Positions 60,060-64,000 of a stretch of 64,000 nucleotides of DNA are shown piece by piece (positions within the stretch are counted from its first letter, which is position 1; every line of letters starts with the position of its first letter). The translations under genes were made by a program, and so were the position numbers. Source of the DNA: Acinetobacter towneri DSM 14962 = CIP 107472 (GTDB taxonomy: Bacteria > Pseudomonadota > Gammaproteobacteria > Pseudomonadales > Moraxellaceae); the NCBI RefSeq assembly GCF_000368785.1, contig NZ_KB849689.1, positions 1 to 64,000 on the forward strand. Reading direction: 5' to 3'. The notes under the pieces were generated by a model. That model was given only the letters and a program-made list of their open reading frames with translations, did no database searches and was not told the origin of the DNA.

Positions 60060-61127
60060 ATGAAAATCATTGCAGATGAAAATCTGGCATATACCGATTA
60101 TTTCTTTGCAGATTTGGCAGAAATAGAGCACAAGGCTGGACGCCGTCTAACGCATCAAGATGTGCAAGATGCTGATGCGCTGCTAGTTCGTTCCGTCACC
60201 CAAGTGAATGCAGCATTGATTCAACAGACCGCGCTTCAATTTATTGGCAGCGCGACCATTGGCACAGACCACCTTGATATCCCAGCCATCGAGCAGCAGG
60301 GCATTGCATGGTCAAATGCGGCAGGTTGTAATGCGCAGGCGGTGAGTGAGTATGTGATTACCGCATTGCTTCATCTCGAGCCTGAATTACTACATGCCAA
60401 TCAAAACTTTAAACTTGGCATTATTGGACTGGGCAATGTCGGCTCGCGCTTGGTCAAAATGGCACAATTATTAGGTTGGGATGTCATCGCATACGATCCA
60501 TTTGTGCAGTTGCCCAATGTGCAGCAATGTGACTTAGATGCACTATTACAACAGGCAGATGCAATTTCCATTCATGTGCCATTAACAGAAACTGGTGAAC
60601 ATCCTACTCATCATTTAATTAATGCAGCGCGTTTGGCATGTATGAAGCCTCAAGCCATTCTGATTAATTCAGCGCGTGGGCCAGTGGTAGAAGAAGCGGC
60701 TTTAATGCAGGATATTCAACATACTCAGCGTTTAGTGGTATTAGATGTTTTTGAATATGAACCTGAAATCTCTGCAGAATTATTAGATTTGCTTGCTTTG
60801 GCAACCCCGCATATTGCAGGGTATAGCCTAGAAGGCAAGGCACGCGGCACACAAATGATTTATCAGGCTTTTTGTGAAAATTTTGGTTTAGATGCCACAA
60901 AACAATTTGAAACTCAATTGCCAAGCTGCGCGCAATATTTCAAAACCCAAGATTTGAAAAATAGTCTGCATGCACATTTAAGTCAAATTTATGATATTGC
61001 ACAGGATGATGCCAATTTACGTGCCTGTGTCAAAGCGGGCAAAGTTGAGCAGCAGGCTTTTGATCATTTAAGAAAAACCTATCCTCTGCGTCGTGAATGG
61101 GCAGCACACGGAGGCCCGCAAGCATGA
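60060..61127 (+). CDS. pdxB: Erythronate-4-phosphate dehydrogenase
   Basis: This is a 355-aa D-2-hydroxyacid dehydrogenase-fold enzyme of vitamin B6 synthesis. It begins KIIADENLAYTDYFF, typical of PdxB. The NAD-binding LGIIGLGNVGSRLVK lies near 119, with the catalytic-region motif NSARGPVVEE and TPHIAGYSLEGKARGT. The C-terminal 70 residues form the PdxB dimerisation domain. Its stop overlaps the epmA start (ATGA). Confidence 0.94.
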   Translation: MKIIADENLAYTDYFFADLAEIEHKAGRRLTHQDVQDADALLVRSVTQVNAALIQQTALQFIGSATIGTDHLDIPAIEQQGIAWSNAAGCNAQAVSEYVITALLHLEPELLHANQNFKLGIIGLGNVGSRLVKMAQLLGWDVIAYDPFVQLPNVQQCDLDALLQQADAISIHVPLTETGEHPTHHLINAARLACMKPQAILINSARGPVVEEAALMQDIQHTQRLVVLDVFEYEPEISAELLDLLALATPHIAGYSLEGKARGTQMIYQAFCENFGLDATKQFETQLPSCAQYFKTQDLKNSLHAHLSQIYDIAQDDANLRACVKAGKVEQQAFDHLRKTYPLRREWAAHGGPQA

Positions 61128-62104
61128 GTTCAAATCTCCAATATCAACCAACTTGCGACTTAAACAGCATGCGCGCACGTGCACAATTGTATGCACAAAT
61201 ACGCCAGTTTTTTGCGGAACGTGAAGTACTTGAAGTTGAAACGCCAATTTTGTCACAGGCAGGAGTGACAGATGTGCATTTGGCTTCAGTGCAAGCACAG
61301 CGCCATGTGCAGGGCAAATTGCATACGCACTATTTACAGACCTCACCTGAATTTGCCATGAAGCGTTTATTGGCCAGTGGTAGTGGTGCTATTTATCAAA
61401 TTTGCAAAGTTTTTCGTGATGATGAGCATGGACGTAAACACAACAGCGAATTTACCATGTTGGAATGGTATCGTCCCGAATTTAGCCTGAAAGAGCTTAT
61501 GTTTGAGGTGACAGATTTACTTAATCTGACGTTAAAACAACGCTTTGGCGAAGTACGTCCAACAGTGTTGAGTTATAAACACGCATTTATGGATCGTTTG
61601 GATTTAAATCCTTTACAGGCAAGTCTGCAACAATTGGAAGACTGCTGTCATCGTGTGGGTTTGCATCTGGATTTGGGTGATGACCGTCTAGGCTACATCG
61701 ACCTATTGTTTTCACATTTTGTAGAACCAAGTTTGGGCTTTGATGCTCCTGTATTTTTAACCGATTTTCCACCTGAATTAGCATCTTTGGCTAAAACCAG
61801 AACAGATGATGATGGGGAATTGGTCGCAGCCCGTTTTGAGCTATATATCGAAGGTTTAGAGCTTGCCAATGCCTATGATGAATTGATTGATGCTACTGTG
61901 CTGCGTTCTCGTTTTGAAGCTGATAATGCAGAACGCGCACAACTTGGTTTACATGTGATGCCAATTGATGAATATTTATTGGCTGCGTTGCCGAACATGC
62001 CTGAATGTTCAGGTATCGCCTTGGGCATAGATCGCTTATTGATGATTGCAACTGAGCAGATGCGTTTAGAGCAAGTGATTAGCTTTCCTGCGCAGCTTGC
62101 CTAA
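61124..62104 (+). CDS. epmA: Elongation factor P--(R)-beta-lysine ligase
   Basis: This is a 326-aa LysRS-like class II enzyme (also PoxA/GenX) that attaches beta-lysine to EF-P. Class II motif 2 appears as KVFRDDEHGRKHNSEFTMLE and motif 3 as GIALGIDRLLMI. It lacks the anticodon-binding domain of LysRS, as expected. ATG 61124, overlapping the pdxB stop, is preferred over the upstream frame opening at 61097. It is co-transcribed with pdxB. Confidence 0.93.
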   Translation: MSSNLQYQPTCDLNSMRARAQLYAQIRQFFAEREVLEVETPILSQAGVTDVHLASVQAQRHVQGKLHTHYLQTSPEFAMKRLLASGSGAIYQICKVFRDDEHGRKHNSEFTMLEWYRPEFSLKELMFEVTDLLNLTLKQRFGEVRPTVLSYKHAFMDRLDLNPLQASLQQLEDCCHRVGLHLDLGDDRLGYIDLLFSHFVEPSLGFDAPVFLTDFPPELASLAKTRTDDDGELVAARFELYIEGLELANAYDELIDATVLRSRFEADNAERAQLGLHVMPIDEYLLAALPNMPECSGIALGIDRLLMIATEQMRLEQVISFPAQLA

Positions 62105-62148
62105 AAGCAAAAGACAGTTTCTTATTTCAAGAAGGATTTATTTGAGCT

Positions 62149-62189
62149 AAAAAGCCGTAGCTTCTATATTTTAGAAGATTACGGCTTTT
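62149..62189 (+). terminator. Terminator of pdxB-epmA
   Basis: The long stem AAAAAGCCGTA...TACGGCTTTT includes an inner CTTCT/AGAAG pair and ends in T residues. Confidence 0.82.
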
Positions 62190-62274
62190 CGATCAGAAAT
62201 TTAGGCTGACTTAAATAGGTTAAGAATGATAGATCAAAGAACGCATGTAATGACGTTCTATAGACTTAAATAGC

Positions 62275-63510
62275 CTAAGCAGTAGCAGCCAAGTGACGTG
62301 CCTTTAATTGCTCAATCGCTTTAATGCGTCGTTCAATCAGCATTTCACCAATATCGGGGCCTTGGACATCGGCAGGTAAGTCTTGCGCCTTAATGCTGCG
62401 TACCACTTGAATCGCTTCCAAAATATAGCTCGCTTGCGGATAGTCACGATCTTCCAAACCTAAACGCCCACGAGAGTCACATTCACAGGCTTGTACAAAG
62501 GCTTCTACACGCTCAGGACGACGCAAGACATCCAAACGCTGTAATAAGCGCCATAACGTGCCAGGCTTTAAGCTCAATGCTTGGTGGCATTTTAAATGCT
62601 CTTTACATACAGCAAGTGCAAGTTGTTTGGTATTGGTCGGTACGCGCAGGCGTTCACACACTTCCGTTACAGGTCGAATCCCACGTTCTTCATGCATAAT
62701 GTGCCGTGGTAATTCATCGGCAGGGGTCAAGGCCTTGCCTAAATCATGCAATAACACTGCAAAGCGTACATCGAGTGAGTAATTGGCACGACAGGCTTGT
62801 TGTAGTGACATCATGGTGTGCACACCACTGTCAATTTCAGGGTGATATTCAGGACGCTGTGGAATACCGAATAAAGCATCTAATTCAGGAAATAAAACTT
62901 TTAAAGCACCACAGGCACGCAATGTTTCAAAATAAACATCGGCACGTGCTTCCATTAAGGCACGTGAAGTTTCTTTCCATACGCGTTCAGGTGTCAGCGC
63001 ATGTAACTCACCAGATTCTGCCAACTCTTGCATTAATAACAAGGTTTCAGGTGCAACCACAAAGCCTAAAGCATGATAACGTGCTGCAAAACGAGCAATA
63101 CGCAGCACCCGTAACGGGTCTTCTACAAAAGCATTGGAAACATGGCGCAGCACTTTATTGCACAGATCTTGCTGTCCACCGTAAGGGTCGTAGACATTGC
63201 CATCACTATCCATTGCCATGGCGTTAATGGTTAAATCACGACGGATTAAATCTTCTTCTAAGGTCACGCTTGGGTCGGTATGAAATTCAAAACCGTGATA
63301 ACCGTGTCCAGATTTGCGCTCAGTGCGAGCAAGTGCATATTCATCTTTGGTTTCAGGATGAAGAAAAACAGGGAAGTCTTTGCCCACAGGTTGAAAGCCT
63401 TGAGCCAAAAGTTGTTCGGGCGTTGCGCCAACGACAACATAATCTTTTTCGTGATAGGGATGCCCGAGTAAGTGATCTCGAACTGCACCGCCTACTAAAT
63501 AAACTTGCAT
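62275..63510 (-). CDS. cca: Multifunctional CCA tRNA nucleotidyltransferase
   Basis: This 411-aa enzyme adds or repairs the CCA end of tRNAs. The nucleotidyltransferase core has YLVGGAVRDHLLG at the N-terminus, the EKDYVVVG acidic pair and RRDLTINAMAMD. A C-terminal HD domain (VLLHDLGKALTP) gives phosphohydrolase activity, typical of the long gammaproteobacterial form. ATG 63510 is chosen over the opening at 63531. Its AGAGG ribosome-binding site lies inside the stem of the maeB terminator. Confidence 0.94.
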   Translation of the reverse strand: MQVYLVGGAVRDHLLGHPYHEKDYVVVGATPEQLLAQGFQPVGKDFPVFLHPETKDEYALARTERKSGHGYHGFEFHTDPSVTLEEDLIRRDLTINAMAMDSDGNVYDPYGGQQDLCNKVLRHVSNAFVEDPLRVLRIARFAARYHALGFVVAPETLLLMQELAESGELHALTPERVWKETSRALMEARADVYFETLRACGALKVLFPELDALFGIPQRPEYHPEIDSGVHTMMSLQQACRANYSLDVRFAVLLHDLGKALTPADELPRHIMHEERGIRPVTEVCERLRVPTNTKQLALAVCKEHLKCHQALSLKPGTLWRLLQRLDVLRRPERVEAFVQACECDSRGRLGLEDRDYPQASYILEAIQVVRSIKAQDLPADVQGPDIGEMLIERRIKAIEQLKARHLAATA

Positions 63511-63511
63511 G

Positions 63512-63558
63512 AAAAAACCTCTATTCTTCAAGCAATCATGCTACAGAATAGAGGTTTT
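63512..63558 (-). terminator. Terminator of maeB, overlapping the cca ribosome-binding site
   Basis: On the minus strand AAAACCTCTATTCT and AGAATAGAGGTTTT pair perfectly (14 bp) and are followed by T residues. The AGAGG in the second arm lies 7 nt before the cca ATG. Confidence 0.85.
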
Positions 63559-63600
63559 CTCAAGTCTATAATTCTGAGTCAGTCACTCAGAAATATAGGT

Positions 63601-64000
63601 TTATGCTTTAACTTGTGCTGTTTGTTGAATTTCAGCAACAGTGAGGGCAGTCATATTCACAACACGACGTGTCGTAGCAGTTGGCGTCAAGATATGTACA
63701 GGTTTTGCTGCACCTAACAAGATAGGGCCAATCGTAACATTGTTACCTGAAGTCGATTTCAACAAGTTAAATGAAATATTGGCAGCATCTAAGTTCGGCA
63801 TAATCAACAAGTTTGCAGAACCTTTGAAGCGTGAGTTCGGGAAAGCAAAATGACGGATATTTTCGTCTAATGCTGCATCACCGTGCATTTCACCTTCAAC
63901 TTCAAGCTCAGGTGCAATCTCACTCAAGATTTCAAAGACTTTACGCATTTTTTGTGCGCTAGAGTCTTGTTGGTCAGAACCAAAACTTGAGTGAGAAAGT
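63601..64000 (-). CDS. maeB: NADP-dependent malic enzyme MaeB, C-terminal end (partial)
   Basis: The frame is open to the window edge. It shows SHSSFGSDQQ, VEGEMHGDAALDE, then NLLIMPNLDAANISFNLLK and ILLGAAKPVHILTPTATTRRVVNMTAL. This is the end of the phosphotransacetylase-like domain that is fused to malic enzyme in MaeB. A stand-alone Pta could look similar, but these phrases fit MaeB better. Only about 132 C-terminal residues are visible. Confidence 0.85.
   Translation of the reverse strand, partial: LSHSSFGSDQQDSSAQKMRKVFEILSEIAPELEVEGEMHGDAALDENIRHFAFPNSRFKGSANLLIMPNLDAANISFNLLKSTSGNNVTIGPILLGAAKPVHILTPTATTRRVVNMTALTVAEIQQTAQVKA

Noticed and set aside
62706..63227. Plus-strand frame of 173 codons inside cca
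   Set aside because: It is antisense to a well-conserved gene, its product is His/Gln-rich without domain resemblance, and no promoter is seen.

Overview
The window is about 64 kb of low-GC gammaproteobacterial chromosome, most likely Acinetobacter (Moraxellaceae). The evidence is a fused RNase HI-DnaQ gene, a FimL-like gene next to nudC, an Acinetobacter-type type VI secretion (T6SS) cluster with tagX and asaA and no visible tssJ, and an insertion sequence that closely resembles ISAba1. No rRNA operon, CRISPR array, prophage or replication origin was seen.

Layout. 1-191: cut-off end of an IS982-family element. 0.4-2.9 kb: two overlapping ubiquinone-type FAD monooxygenases. 3-11 kb: sutA-like gene, rsmI, yraN, a dolP-like lipoprotein with an esterase, nudC, fimL and the rnhA-dnaQ fusion. 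11-20 kb: an mltD with eight LysM repeats, then the yejABEF peptide importer. 20-32 kb: an old yellow enzyme, five tandem tRNA-Glu genes, an amino-acid permease, a sixth tRNA-Glu, a 52-codon small ORF, rnt, pyrC, a diguanylate cyclase, argG, a possible small mobile element, fadH and tRNA-Ser. 32-55.7 kb: the T6SS. 56-64 kb: purL, pdxB, epmA, cca and the C-terminal end of maeB.

The T6SS is two divergent gene sets around an AT-rich 439-bp gap. The minus-strand set is tssH, tssA, tssK, tssL, a membrane-anchored protein and tagX. The plus-strand set is asaA, tssB, tssC, hcp, tssE, tssF, tssG, a two-TM accessory protein, tssM, tagF and an OmpA-like protein. Together they encode the sheath, tube, baseplate, membrane complex, sheath-recycling ATPase and a wall hydrolase; no vgrG, PAAR or effector gene is present.

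The main result is that this T6SS carries three separate disruptions. An IS982-family element splits tssH and is flanked by a 7-bp duplication. An ISAba1-like element sits near the 3' end of tssM and is flanked by a 9-bp duplication. A one-base contraction in a T run frameshifts tssC. Removing each IS with one copy of its duplication, and adding one T to tssC, restores full-length frames of 888, 1274 and 493 codons. The locus therefore looks recently inactivated rather than anciently decayed, although the tssC change could be a sequencing error.
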